A stretch of 64,000 bases of DNA from Pagrus major (lineage: Eukaryota; Chordata; Actinopteri; Spariformes; Sparidae), in NCBI RefSeq assembly GCF_040436345.1, contig NC_133220.1, positions 3,975,936 through 4,039,935 on the forward strand, written 5' to 3'. The notes under the pieces were generated by a model, which saw nothing but the letters and a program-made list of their open reading frames with translations, did not search any database and was not told the origin of the DNA. Below, piece by piece: positions 11,401-24,163 of the stretch. Position 1 is the first letter of the stretch, and the number at the start of each line of letters is the position of its first letter. The position numbers and the translations under genes are program-made.

Positions 11401-13668
11401 ACCTGTATGAGTCGTCCCAGGTCTCCCAGCTCAGACTCCGCCCCCACCAGCAGGTCAAAGACCAGAGTGATGTAGATGGGCACCACAGACACCATGTCGA
11501 TAATGTTCAGAGGGTGATGGAAGAACTTCTTCCTGTTCGGAGCGAGCAGCAGCCGCGTCACCACCTCAAAGACAGAAGATACTGTGTTTCCTGTTTTCAT
11601 CCATATCTTTACGCACTTCAGCTGTTTGACAATGACACGCTCTGTTTTTGTTTGCTCACCTCGAAGGTGAACCAGCAGGTGCAGAAAACCTCCAGAGCCT
11701 GCATGGTCGTGTCCTCGACAATCTTTCCTTCACTGTCAAAAGTCTGAGAGGAGAGAAGAGAAAGAGTAGTGATCACATCTGCAGGACGGTTTTAACCTTA
11801 TTTACCCTTCTGTTCATCCTGTTAAATATTCCTAAACTCTCCTCACAGCTGGAATTAAAACATCTGGGATGACTGAACTGTAATCAGACCGAACAAACAC
11901 ACACATGTCACAGAATGTCTTACTTTAGACTTAAAAAAAACCAACAGTTTTCCCTCTCAGTGTTTATGTCTGTAGTTTAGACTCAAACAGGCTGAAGATG
12001 CTGCACTTCTCTCACCGGCTGCTATAATCTTGGTAGCCTCACAAAAGCCAGATCTCAAATGTAATGTAATGTCCTTTTTGAAATAAATCCATTAATATAC
12101 AGACGAATATAACTGGATTACTTTGATACTGAAGAAAACTTAAAACGTGATGTTTCTAAATCAAGTTCTGCAGTTATGAAGACCGTCTCTTTTTATGATT
12201 TCTAAGCGGTTTGATGGACTTTTGACATCAGAGATGATGATGACTAAAAGTGTAAATCACACAGAATCTAAAAATATATGTATTCAGATTGTTCTATTTG
12301 AGTTCTTCTACCAGGAAGCAGTTCAATTATTTATGCAAACTGCTGCAACTGGTCTGGATTAAGTACCTTAATTTCCTCAATGAGCTCCATAATCAAAGGG
12401 TTACAGTCACTAAACAGGGCTCGAGCACCGACCAGTGCAAGGAAGGACTATTCTGTCTTTGCCAACGTGAATTACATTTTCTGAGGAACTTAAGGTTTCA
12501 GAAACTCATGAAACTCAGAACTTTGGTAAAACTTTGGTAGACCTGTGTATCGTATCTGATCTGCTAAAGAAAAGTGTGTTGGGGCCACGACCTGCTCATA
12601 CTGACCTGATACTCTGGCATGCTGTTGATACACATGGTGGCGATGGAGGTGAGCACCACGCAGATGGAGACCAGACTGAAGAGCTTGCTGGGGATGGAGT
12701 ATCCCGGGTTCTCCAGCGTCAGCCACAGGCACTTCCTGACGTTCCCATAACGCACCTCCTGGAAGTGCTGCATGTCTCTGTGAGGGTGGAGGAAGATGAA
12801 GAGTTAACGATCAACACAAAGAGGAAGAAGTAGAGGGATGTGAGAGGAGAACGCTCTGTAGTTTTACCTGTTGAGGTCGGAGATCTCGTCCACAGACGTG
12901 TCGATGCTGCTGACGTCGCTCTCGTCGTCCCAGCTGCGATGCCGGCTGCTCTCCAGCTTGCGGTCGTGGTAACGGTAACTGCAGCAGCTGTCCAGGAAAA
13001 ACTCATTGATGCCCCAGTACTCGATCTCCTGACTGTGTGGGAAACATAAGGACAATCAAACCCCAGCGAGCTCCACCCAACATCCTGCCAAATGATCAGA
13101 GAGAAAACCAACTAAATGGAAGAAATGTCATATTGTGTGTGTGTATATCTGATAACTTTATTCCCCCTGGAGACGTGTGAGAAAGTTACCAGGACAACCA
13201 GAACAGAGAGAGGCAGGATGATGTTTAACATCAGAGAGAGACACAGACCTGAAGGAGAAGACACACAGCTCCTCCATGATGTGGAGTTTGCCGGTCTGAT
13301 AAAAGTGGAGGACGTAAGGGAAGAGGCCGGGGTTCCTATCAAAATAAAACTCCTTCTGCTGCACGTCATAGTCATCACACACCTACAGGAGGGAGGAAGA
13401 GAAGGAGGGGATGAAGGGAAAGAGGAAAGGTTGAGATTATGAGTAAAAACAAATTACAGAAAGGAGCATGACCCACTCCCAAAACCTTTCCACCCACCTG
13501 CAGGATGTCCTCCTCTGAATCACACGCCAGCAGTTTTCCCAGTCTGGTGTCGGGGAACTTCTTCAGCGTGCTGGAGCAGAGGCTCCTCTTCAGACCGCCG
13601 ACGTTCACGTGGACGAGACCCTCGTCAGAGTCCTGGTGGACCCAGCTGGGCAGGCTCTCCTTCACCAT
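8452..13668 (-). CDS. kcns1: KCNS1 (Kv9.1), silent voltage-gated K+ channel subunit, 9 coding exons
   Basis: Kv9 subunits do not form channels alone; they assemble with Kv2 subunits at the plasma membrane and change their gating. Exons, 5' to 3': 13668-13498, 13382-13249, 13032-12868, 12777-12606, 11743-11660, 11564-11403, 11236-11153, 9306-9214, 8913-8452. All have AG/GT borders and the phases join into 508 codons plus TGA, close to human KCNS1 (526). Seen in order: T1 domain ([10 protein letters not shown] near 22-30, [32 protein letters not shown]), S1 (about 188-209), S2 (about 230-250), S3 (about 263-281), S4 with R299, R302, R305, K308, R311, S5, pore [16 protein letters not shown] (filter 375-380) and S6 with ALPIT in place of the PxP of conducting Kv channels, as expected for silent subunits. 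Pore and S6 match KCNS1 more closely than KCNS2 or KCNS3. The C-terminal tail is strongly acidic. The start ATG follows a splice acceptor (13675-13674), so an upstream non-coding exon is required. Confidence 0.95.
9366..9731. repeat. Purine-only (GGAGA)n array in a kcns1 intron
   Basis: About 366 bp are entirely A and G on the plus strand apart from variant blocks of GAGAT and GAGAC units. The core unit is GGAGA, with runs of GGGGA. It lies in the intron between the exons at 11236-11153 and 9306-9214. Long open frames across it on both strands are artefacts of the 5 bp period. Confidence 0.97.
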
Positions 13669-14488
13669 GGTTACCTGCAAACAGCGGAGAAGACCAAACA
13701 GAACAAACAGATAGTTTCACATTTTAGAGTGTGATCATTCATTTTGGTGATATTTAAGTTTTTATACCCTCCAACTCAGAAACCACGTGGCTAACATTAT
13801 ACATGGCACTGCAGGCCGTGCTACAGGTTATTGTCGGCCCATACTGTGTGTAGGGAGGGCTCCTGCTCTGTCTCTATCAGCTGAAGGTCGTTGGCCTGAA
13901 GATCTGTTTCATACGTTTCTTTTATTTCCTCTCTGCTGTGACATTTCTAATCGAAGAAGCAACTTTAACGTGACCCAGTCTCCCCCTCAGGGATCAATTA
14001 TGTTTTTCTGAAGCTCTTTTTTTTATTCTTCACACAATTATTTCTGTGAACAACTGAGTATAACACTGTGAATGTCTTCCAGGAGAAAATGTGTCCCGTT
14101 ATCTTCACATTCAAACAATGTAATCTCTCTTCCCTCTCCAGCGTGGCTGTTTGGATCTGCTGTAAACACTCTGAATTTCTGATAACACTTCGTAGGAAAC
14201 ACTTCTCTTCCAGCAGAACACTTACAGGAGTAGACACAGTCACAAGACCTGTAGTAGGAAATAAAATAAATAGTGGGTAGAGAGGTGAGTCCATTCACAG
14301 GATGCTTTTAGCTGTGGCTGAAATCCAAACAGGCACTTTGTTGATTTTTTAAGATGGAGGAAGTCTTTACCTTTCCTTTAAAAAGGTACTTTATTATGCC
14401 TTTTATTCCTTCATGAATTATGAACAGTGATAGTGGAGAAATGGAGGAGAAAGAGAGATGCAACAAAGCTCTCCGGCTGGATTTAAAC

Positions 14489-14775
14489 TAGGGCTGCAGA
14501 TAATTACATTGATAGTCAATTAATCTGTAGATTTTTTCTTAATTAATCAATTAGATGTTTGGTCGATGAGTGTTTTTTCAAGTTGACGTCTTCAAATGTC
14601 TTGTGTTGTTGTTCAGTTTACTGTGTCAGAGGAAATAAACCAGAAAATATTCACATCTAAGAAGCTGGAATCAGAATTTTGACTGAAGAATTACTCAAAC
14701 CAATTAATCTATTATCAAAATAGTTGGTGGTTAATTTAATAGTCGATAACTAATCGATTAAACGCTGCAGCTCTA
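14489..14775. mobile_element. hAT-type MITE, 287 bp
   Basis: The ends are TAGGGCTGCA and, inverted, TGCAGCTCTA. The flanks ATTTAAAC and ATTCAGAC agree at 6 of 8 positions, consistent with an old 8 bp hAT target duplication. The interior is AT-rich, with the AATTAATCGATTA-like motifs seen in a large fish MITE group, and has no coding capacity. Confidence 0.75.
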
Positions 14776-15810
14776 ATTCAGACTGTGGACGTTGATGCTC
14801 ATGATCGACGTCTTTAAGGACATTTTTTAAGCTAATAACAGAACAGTATGAATTAATTCCTTCTGGCCATTAAAAGACATCTTTCTAATGTGAAATGATG
14901 GGTCAAAATCCACAGTCCTCGTTCTGTAGAAAAAATACACTCCAAAGTTTATAATAAATTAATATGAGGCTCAGTTTCTTCCGAAGTTGAAATTGTTGTA
15001 GGAAATTCCCTCTTTGTTTCCGTCCCTCTGCTGAATCTCAGCAGGAAAACACAAATATATAAAAAAAATTAAAGGAGTATTCATCGACGAGGATGTTCTG
15101 AGGACATTCAATCTTTCTCTTGCAGATTCAGTTACATCAGAGCTGCCTCGTACTGTAACCACAATGTGTGCTGAGTACCGAGTTAGAGTAACACTGAAAC
15201 ATAATCTGTCCTTTGTTCTGCTCATTCAAACGTCATCATAAACAATAATTTAATCATTTTGATATAAAACAATGTCAGAATATAAATATGTTAAAACCTT
15301 GGAAACAGAACATCTTGAGTGATGTAAAGATAAAGCTGCTGTTTCCATATTCTTTGTTTATTTTTGTCTCATGAAAAGTTTTATAATTGAGAGACAGTAA
15401 ACATATCATATAAAAATATTACAACAATTTTACGACCATAAAAGTGAATAACCCACACCTGAAGTATCTTATAAACATACTTTATAGTAAAAGTAATTTT
15501 TTTTTGCAGTAACTAAAAGCACAGGTATCATAAAAAATATTAATAAGTGTTAAATTCATAGTAATTTAATAATAGCTATAAAATATATAATTAAACTTTA
15601 GTTAATGAAGTTATACATTTTCTTTAGGGCCCGTCAAATAGTCTTTATAGATGAATCTCACAGTATTTATTTATGATTCACAAAGTGTTATAAACATCAG
15701 CTGCAACTTAACAACAAACAAAATAAATACTGTAACTAACTAAATAACTATTATAAGTTTATTATATCTGAAACGTATAGAAGTTAAATCAACTTTTAAT
15801 TTACCATTTA

Positions 15811-16556
15811 TTAAAGGTGCAATATGTAAGAGTTGTGCTTAAAAACATAACTTCATGAAAATCAACAGAATGTGAAGGTGTGACGTTATGATGTTTAGCA
15901 TGCTAACAGTTAGCCTCTACCCGACCCGGTCCAAAGCTCCTGTTCTGGCCCAGTAAACACTCAGGGTTCGTGTCCACACCGTGTTTTTGTCGGGATGAAA
16001 AGCGCCAGCTGAGCGTTCAGGAGCGCTGAGACCAAGTATTCGTGTGCTGAGAGAAAAAACGCTGCATGTGCGTCCTGTCTCTATGACAACAATATGATGA
16101 CAACCACCGCTGTGTGATCCACAGCGCCCCCCTGTGGTTTACTATCTGTTTGTTTTTTATTTCACATCGGGACATCAGAGCGAGGAGGATGTGGGAGCAT
16201 GACTGATCCACGGGAGACAAAAATACGGTGAATATTATTAAGAAAAAGAGCCACGGTGACGTCACCAGCGCCTTTCTGAAAACTACAGAGATTTTAATGC
16301 GAAACGCTCGGAGTGACCGCAAGACACTCGTGCTTCTTTGGGAATAATTGAAAAAAGAAAAAGAAAAAAACATTATGTGGACACACACCCTAACACTCCA
16401 CCAGTGTTTCGAGCTCCCAGCCTGGACTGCGCAGCTAACAGAGCTAACTGTGGCTACAGTTGGCAGTAGTTAGCGGTTACTCTGGTGATCTGCTGCCCCT
16501 CATTATTTCGAGTATGTATTCAACAGGTGGCCAATTCTTAGATGCTGCACCTTTAA
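15811..16556. mobile_element. MITE-like element with TTAAAGGTGCA ends
   Basis: It begins TTAAAGGTGCAATATGTAAG and ends TGCACCTTTAA, an inverted repeat of the first 11 bases. The ends resemble those of the foldback in the stk4 3' UTR. The inside is GC-richer than its surroundings and carries TTAGC-type motifs. No transposase coding is seen. It may be two nested pieces. Confidence 0.55.
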
Positions 16557-18065
16557 TGATGTTCGTCATGAAGTGTTACAGATTATCAGATCGGATTCAG
16601 CATTTTTTTGTTTGTTTTTTTGCCCAGGCTCTGATGCAGCATTAAATCTGCAGAGTAACTACAAACCGAACTGAAGTTACCAAATTACTGTAATGGAGTG
16701 ATATTATAAAGTAGCAGAAAATGGAAATACTGTACCTCAAAATATTTTTTTAATACAGAGATTGAGTAAATGTACTTCATTCCATCACTCAGTATTTGAC
16801 ATTGAAGCTGCAGTTTTGTTTGGAACATAGTTTTTTTAATATAATTATTCTGGATGTGACTCAGACGTCCCTCTTTCCTTCATCTCAAGCTGAGTCAGCA
16901 AAAACCAAAACCCTTTAAAAACTTTCTGACGAGGAGGAGCCTGACTTTTATCCTCTCAGCCTCCTCTTGTGATGGGGCCACTCTAATTTCACCTACTCTG
17001 CTAAATGCACTTCAAAGACGGGACGACCGGACGCTAATTTGATTGTTCCAGACATTTTAATATAAACTCTGAAACACAGTGTGCGCTGGTGCAGAGCCAG
17101 AAAGCTTTTACTGGATTTTTATATCTTTGGAGAATGAATTAATATTTTCTGTGTGTAAGACAGATTTTTAAAAAAAGAAGAAAACAATTCAATCATCATT
17201 TAGTTCCTATCAACATTAACACAGGGTTGAAGCAGCTTGTTTTCATGTGATGATCAAGTTTTTAAAAAAAAAACATGTATGCAGCCAAAAGAGACTCCCA
17301 CGCACGCTCATCTACTGCACAAACACCCACACAGTGTACACACTGTCACAATGAAACTATGAAATCACTCAACACATGAATAAATAATAAAGTTCACATC
17401 AAACTCTCACACTGTGTAAACATCTTTGCACATTAGAAATGTCAGTTTGTAGTCCTGCCCAAAGGCCTCGAATGTTTCCACTGTGTCCTAAAATACTTTT
17501 ACAGTACAGCGTTAATGTGGCTGCCAGCAAACATAATTCAGCACAGTTCAGTTGGCAAATGTTGGTTTAACATTGCTTAGCAACAAGTGAAGTTTCAGGG
17601 AATGAAGATGTTTTTATTCTAGTGTTTTTTATTTCTGATCAGAGTGACGCCTCCTGGTGTAAAGCTGCTCCTCTCTGACAGGACTGAGGGTATTTGTCCA
17701 TTATGAGACGGCAGTTAAAAGCCTCCAGCTGCAGGTAAAGTGAGGCTGTAATGTAATGTTATCATGTCTAATTGCAGAGTGTAGGAAATGGCCCAGGTGT
17801 TAACCTAATGTGGACTTAATGGTGTTTTAACCAGCAGAGCCGTCTGAATGTTTCTCTCTCTTCCTGCTGCTGTTTAATCACGTTTCTCTCTGACAGTGAG
17901 CGGTGGTGGGTGTGTATGTGGGAAGCATGTTAGGATTTATAGATGGTAACAACAAACTTTTACTAAAGTTGTGCATTCAAGTGCAATTTTGATATTCTTG
18001 TACTTTGAGTGTTTGCATTTTGTGCTGCACATGTCAGAGGGAAATATTTTTTCACTTCGCTTGAG

Positions 18066-18311
18066 GGGGAGCGGTTATAGAGTGGTCTTTAGGTATAGCG
18101 GGACGTCCAGTAATCGGAGGGGTCGCTGGTTCGATTCCTTGGCTCCTCCAGCTACACAGCCTCGAGTCAGATACCGAACCCCAAATTCATCAGGTCGGCA
18201 CCTCGCACGGCAGCCTCTGCCATCAGTGTATGGATGTGTGAATGTGAAGTGTTGTGAAGCTCTTTGAGAGATCAGTCGACTGGAAAAAGTGTTACAGAAA
18301 TGCAAGTCCTT
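18066..18311 (+). mobile_element. tRNA-derived SINE
   Basis: A tRNA-like head has a B box GGTTCGATTCC at about 18128-18138 and an A-box-like stretch before it. A unique body and a tail with GTGAAGCTCTTTGAG, then ACAGAAATGCAAGTCC, follow, which is the familiar end of a common teleost SINE family. It cannot fold as a working tRNA. Confidence 0.75.
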
Positions 18312-20059
18312 CCTGTCTTTGCTGTTTATTGAGGCGTGTGGGAAGAAAATACAAAATCAGCAAGAAAAACTGATGGAAATGCTGAAATAAACAAGTTGTT
18401 TCGGACAGGAAGGACCAGAACGGAAAGGCTCGAGGACGATTGTGGAGGAATAAACTGTCCCTGCAAATATTGGTTTACACTCGTGTGTTCGCACAAAAAA
18501 ACAAAAAAAAATAGATGGGATACACTGATATACTTGGTTTATTCTGGTGGTTGGGTTGCATCTTAACTTTTGTAAAGAAGTTCCTAATGCTGCGTTCACA
18601 TGCTCCACTTTCTGATTCAGAAGTCGTTCTTCTGACTTCAGCGTGTTCGTGAGCATCAAGTTGGAACGTGGGAGCAACACGATGTTTAAACAAAGCATTA
18701 ACAGCTGTTTCCAGTAGTTGAGTGACAAGGAAGAGCGAAGTAAACAGATCATGAAATATGTTTCACAAATGTGCTCATTACCATCAACCCAGTGTTTACT
18801 TTTGTCCGCCATGTTTCGGCGTCACATGACGTCACCGCGGCAACTCGTGTACCGACATTTTCTCTGACTTTCCAGGTTGTTGATCTGACTTGAGCTGCGT
18901 TCACGTGAATTCTCCCAGAAACGTGTGTACAGAACAATACAGTGGAACAAACCACTGTGAGGCACACGAAGGGTGGACCAGTCTTTAAACTCTTAAAAAC
19001 ATATTGTCTCACATCTTTAATTAGTGTTTTCATTGCATATTGTTGTATTATCTAAAATGATTTGTTCACAATGATAAAGACTATTGACGGGGGTTCTATA
19101 CGGTATCATATCGTCACCATGACATGAGACTTTATCATTTTGGATTTTGGATCTCATATATCCTGATATACATAAGTGTTGTCTTCTCCTGGTTTTAAAG
19201 GCTGCGTTACAGTAAAGTGATGTTATTTTCTGAACTTACCAGACTGTTTTAATGTGTCTTTATATGATATCCACATTACTGATGATTATTGATCAAAAAT
19301 CTCATATTGTTGATATTTTGTTAAAGGACCAATAGTTATCACAACTATACTGTTGCTATGATGTTGAGGTATTTGGCGAAATATATCCTGATATTTCATT
19401 TTATTTCATTTCATTTTATGAAGAGCTGTTGAGGAGATTTTTTTACATTCAAACTTGATTTTCACTTAAAATTTTGCGTGAAAATTCCCCTTTACCAAAT
19501 ATCTTTAGAAACTTTGGTTTCTTGCTAAAATTAAGTTCAGTGACGTTTATCGACTAAATGATTGATCCTGCAGATCAGATCCTGCAGTATGTTGTTGTTG
19601 TTGTTGTAATTGTTTTGTTTTGTTTTTTTCCTTCTCTGTCTTTTTGTATTTGTTCTTAACTGGACTTAGAGTCTGTAATAAAATGTATCTATCTATTCTC
19701 CACTGCTTTTGGAGGCAAATATTAAATGTTTTACTTCTCTACGTAATCTGCAAAGTAACTAGTAACTAAAGTCATCAAATCACTGCAGTGGAGTGAGAAA
19801 CACTGTGTGAGCCTCCAACATGTGGTGCAGCGGAAGTATAAAGTAGAAGAAACTGGAAACACTCAAGTACCTCAAAGTTGTATCTGAGTACAGTACTTGA
19901 GTAAATGTACTTAGTTACATTCCATCACTGCACTTATGGCAATGAAATTCAAAAATAGAAGTCTCAGCAGTAACAGCAGTTCGTGATGACGCGATCACAA
20001 TAATCTGTATTGTCATGTTGTGTACAAGCAACAAACAAACGAAAAGAGAGTAAACAACT

Positions 20060-20117
20060 GTGTGTGTGTGTGTGTGTGTGTCTGTGTGTGTGTGTGTGTG
20101 TCTGTGTGTGTGTGTCT
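20060..20117. repeat. (TG)n microsatellite
   Basis: TG repeats with three TC interruptions. Confidence 0.95.
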
Positions 20118-20253
20118 ATAATTACACGTGTGGCCCATGCTGAGCTCTCAGGGGAGCTGCCATGCTGCACATACAGAAATAAAGTTGATCTATAATTCAG
20201 CAGAGGGAAGAGCTGCAGCTTCAAACAACACACGGAGACACACAGTGAAGTGA

Positions 20254-20297
20254 ACACAACACAACACAACACAACACAACACAACACAACACAACAC
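20254..20297. repeat. (ACAAC)n microsatellite
   Basis: About nine 5 bp units, a short distance from the kcns1 first-exon donor. Confidence 0.95.
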
Positions 20298-20383
20298 AGA
20301 GGAACTTTAACGAGCCACAGCTGATCAACACACCTCAGCCTCATACACAGGAACATTACAGATAAAGTGCTGCTGGATCTCAC

Positions 20384-20780
20384 CTGTGAGTTCGGTCACG
20401 ACTCTCCTTCATCACCATCACCATCACCTCCTCCTCCTCTCAGGTCACTTTCACCCCATGATGTCTGGACGAGAAGTTTCACACTTTCACCGCTGAGAAA
20501 AAGACCAAACTGTCCAGCACGGGTCGAGTAACAGAACAAAACGCAGCGAGCTTCTTCTCTACAAAACTTCCAGGACGCCCGTCAGTCCGCCCGCAGCAGC
20601 AGACAGTGCGGGAGAGCTGCGGGAGTCCGGCGGGGAGGCGCGCGGTGAGCCTCCGTCCGCGCGTCTGTCCGCGCGCAGCGGAGCATTCGGCCTCTTCCGG
20701 AGCGCGAGCGGAAAATCCCGACAGGCACGCGCTGCTCTGGTGCGCGTGCGGCGCTCAGCGGTCCAATCAGAGCGAGTTTG
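20384..20780 (-). other. kcns1: Probable kcns1 non-coding first exon
   Basis: The first kcns1 coding exon opens with an acceptor only six bases before the ATG, so a 5' UTR exon must lie upstream. On the minus strand the best candidate ends at 20384 with CAG|GTGAGATCC, a strong donor. Its upstream part is the only GC- and CpG-rich stretch in this part of the window. The transcription start is not determined and the upper limit given is approximate. Confidence 0.55.
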
Positions 20781-20805
20781 ATTAAATATAAAGTCTTTAT
20801 TTTCA
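20560..20805 (-). promoter_or_regulatory. CpG-rich kcns1 promoter candidate
   Basis: Dense CG dinucleotides cover 20575-20760. On the minus strand an ATTGG (inverted CCAAT) lies near 20762-20766 and an AT-rich TTATATTTA near 20780-20790. Position and orientation fit initiation of the first exon ending at 20384. Confidence 0.5.
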
Positions 20806-20835
20806 CATCTCCTCAGAGGCTCGGTCTGCTGAACA

Positions 20836-22210
20836 GTGGGGAAAAGTAATCAAGTATATTTACTCAAGTACTTTACTTAAGTAACTACATCACTTGAGTG
20901 TTTTTTTTTACGATACTTCTACTCCATTACAATTCAGAGAGAATTATTGTACTTTTTCACTCCACTTCACTTATTTACAGTGTTGTTAACAGTACTCATG
21001 AGTCATACTCGAGTAAAAGTAAAGATATCACGTTACAACATTACTTTGATAAAAGTGAAAGTCAACCATGTGAAAAGTACTTAAAGTATCCGATTTGAAA
21101 TGTACTCATGTATCATAAGTACTTTTCTGGCAATCAATGTACTTAAGTAACTAAAGTACAAGTAAATGTAACTTATATATATTTACCGTCATCTTTTACT
21201 GCATCAGATATTGTTTTTTTAAATCACTAAAGTAAATTGATTTAAAAACTACTTTGGCTCAGATGTAGCATCCAATCATAAAAGTAACTAGTAACTAAAG
21301 TAATCAAGTAAATGTAGTGAAGTAAAAAGTACAATATTTGGCTCCAAATGTAGTGGAGTGGAAGTATAAAGTAGCACAAAATGGAAATACTCAAGTAAAG
21401 TACAAGTACCTTAAAGTATCTACAGACGATATTTGAGTAAATGTACTTAGTTTCATTTAATCACTGATTATTTTACTTTAGTTACTTTGCAGATTCAGTT
21501 TAGTAATGCAAGATATAATCAGCAAACAAATCATGATTTAAGATTATCAGTGATTAAATGTAATTAAGTACATTTACTCATGTCAAATTTTGAGGTACTG
21601 AGTATTTCCGTTATTTGCTACTTTAAACTTTCTGTCCACTACATTTTGGAGGTGAATATTGTACTTTTACTCCACTACATTAATTGATAACTTTAGTTGA
21701 TAGTTACTTTGCAGATTGAGTACAACATAATCAACATATAAATTATGATTTAATGTTCAATATGAGGTCTGACGGTCGGTAAACATAATATACAGTATAA
21801 ACATACATGTAAATACATCAATAATTTACTTTTACTTGTACTTTTGATACTTCAGTACTCTCAACCACAGATACTTTGAGACTTTTACTCAAGTATGACT
21901 CGTGTACTTTTTACAACACTGTATATTTTAGGGTAAAATAACATTTAGTTGATCCTTGAGGGGAAAGTCTCGAGATAACCAGAAGTAATCCTATATAAAG
22001 TAGTTAAAGTACCAAAAGTAAAAGTACTGAGTATACAGAGAGGCATATTTCAGAATATTGTATTATTTAATTATAATTATTGATGTAACATTGTGTTCAT
22101 AACTTAAATGTTGAAGCTGGTAAAGGATGTTTAAGAATATTCTGATGTACTTTTACTTCACTTAAAATGCTCGACTTGTACTTGTAACTGAGTATTTCTA
22201 CACTGTGGTT
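20836..22210. repeat. Cluster of ACTTTTACTCAAGTA-type dispersed repeats
   Basis: Several degenerate, partly inverted copies of a fish repeat fill the segment. Hallmarks are TTTACTCAAGTA, AAGTACTTAAAGTA, 'TGTAGTGGAGTGGAAGTATAAAGTAGCA' in spirit (shorter blocks vary) and TTTTTACAACACTG. Related pieces occur near 10780-10860, 16640-16790, 19720-19935, 25130-25320, 25985-26035 and 44570-44700. No coding sequence is seen. Confidence 0.7.
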
Positions 22211-24163
22211 GCGACTTTTATTTAAGCACCAGATCTGAGTGCTGTTTCCACCTCTGCTGCTGAAGTCGATAATAAGTTTAAAGTGGTTCTTAATGGAGTT
22301 TCATATTTCCTGTAATATTCCTGAGCTCTCACAGCTCAGAGTTTAACAGCGTGTGTGGTCCTTAATAACATTTTGTGAAATCTCCGGAGTCGTTTAACGA
22401 ACCCATGATGTTTTTGTTTTTTAATCACAGTAATAAACCTCTAATGTCCACGGAGACAAACTGCACTGACAGCAGGTTTCCCACTAACTACAGCTGACTT
22501 TTCACTTTTCCTCATCAGGATAAACTCAACAGAGCGCAGACGCTTCCTCTCTAATGCCCAGCAGTGCACAAACACATTAAAGGAACAGTTCACCCAAAAA
22601 TGAAACAATGTAAACAATCAACAGCAGCTTTTTCTTCTCATACATCTCTATTTATTCATTAAAGCTGCATGTCATTGACTCCTGCATGTCTGTGATGATG
22701 GCTCCATCTAGTGGCCAACAGCTGGGTTTGCATCTTGAAAAGGCCTCATGTACTGTTGGCCTTTCTTTCTCCCTCATTTATTTATTTCCTAAACAGTTTA
22801 CTTCACACAGCAGAACCACCAATCAGAAATCTGTTACCTTTTGTTGTCTTCCCTATGAGGTTAAGCTTTTTAAGAGAGAGACTTACGGTTAAAAATGAAT
22901 GTTGTCACTGTGTGTATTTCTTAATGCTGTGTTTTCCTTAGTGGCTATACGGTGATGGAGGAGGTCATTTGCAAGTTTTTATAGTCATAAAAACTTCACC
23001 AGTCATCTTTCCAGATGGTTCAAATTCTACAATGCCTCTTCACACTCATAACAACAATAACTGACATCAGTCAACTGATTAGTTTTTAAATTTAAGCATC
23101 AGGTGTTGCACAGACATTTTTATCAATCAACCATATCGGCCCCCAAAACCACAGTTTAATGAAGAAACTGAAATCAATCCATACATGTTCTACTTTGATA
23201 AATTACCACTATGGAGATAATTGTTGTGTATGCTTTTTGGTAGATTGGTTTGTCAGCAGGATTAAACAATAACTACAGAACGGATTTCCACAAAACTTAG
23301 ATGGAGGATGTGTTTCAGTCCAGAACAGACGCCATTAAGTTTTGGCCTGGCTCCAGATAAAGGGACAGATCCAGGAATTATTTCTCAATTTCATTAACAT
23401 TGCAAGATAAGGCATTTTTCGAACAATTTTGTAAATGTTCTCAGGGGATAATGCATGGATCTTGATGAAAAAAAAATCAGGCGTATTTATGTGTCTGGTA
23501 TATATGAGTGATCGAAATAAAAATCTGGATCAAGCAGATTGTTTGAAAGTGGGTTTGGTTTGATTGAATTAGAAGAGATGGTAGCACTCCCCATCCCTGG
23601 ATTCTGAGATTTATATGAATGAAATAAAATGTAAAATATCTGTTTAAAATCAGAAATTATATTATTAATCATTATCAATTATCATTATGGTTGAATTAGC
23701 CATTACCTTAAACTTGAACTTGAATAGTGTGATATTTTTGAGGCTGTTCAGGTGTTTGGGATCATTTAAGGTAAAGTACTGAACATATTCAGTTTTTCAA
23801 TAAGAACAAAGGCTAAAGCAACTGAATTTTTAATGTTTTTGTTTTTTTTAATGCATTCTGCACTGCACTTCAACAGTCAAACAGCATTTGGAGCATTGTT
23901 ACTAAAGCTGGTTTACATTGTACTGTTGTATTTCATAAAAATTTGCATTTACTTTTATGGAAAGAAACTTTTACAAACTTTTTCTGACCCAAATGTAGCG
24001 TTGACCCTTTAAATCATGAGGGCCTGAAGGCATCGGAGCAGATTTTAACACAATTATGTTGATTATTCTCTCACAAACATTCCTTTCAATTAAAAACCAA
24101 AATCAACTTGTATTTTCAGATAATGAACTAAAACATGCAAAATCACTGGTGTTTTAAGGTCAT
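22211..24163. other. Spacer at the start of the receptor array
   Basis: No gene is seen. From about 22970 the sequence is homologous to the spacer before gene B (33880 onwards), for example CAATGCCTCTTCACA, AAATTTAAGCATCA and ATATCGGCC, and the part after 23530 matches 35518-35730. This marks the left edge of the duplicated unit. It lacks the LINE, gypsy and L1-like pieces found in the long spacers. Confidence 0.65.

Larger units (their letters stand above)
13681..20383 (-). other. kcns1: kcns1 first intron (inferred)
   Basis: No coding sequence is supportable in these 6.7 kb. The boundaries are the acceptor before the first coding exon and a consensus donor (CAG|GTGAGA) at 20384/20383. The intron holds a hAT MITE (14489-14775), a TTAAAGGTGCA-ended MITE (15811-16556), a SINE (18066-18311), dispersed ACTTTTACTC-type repeat pieces (about 16640-16790, 19720-19935) and microsatellites near the promoter. 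Confidence 0.6.

Noticed and set aside
13116-13442. Plus-strand open frame over kcns1 exon 2
   Set aside because: Shadow of the real minus-strand exon, which has T1 domain sequence and good splice sites.
18128-18138. B-box-like GGTTCGATTCC suggesting a tRNA gene
   Set aside because: The surrounding sequence cannot form a cloverleaf and continues into a SINE body and tail.
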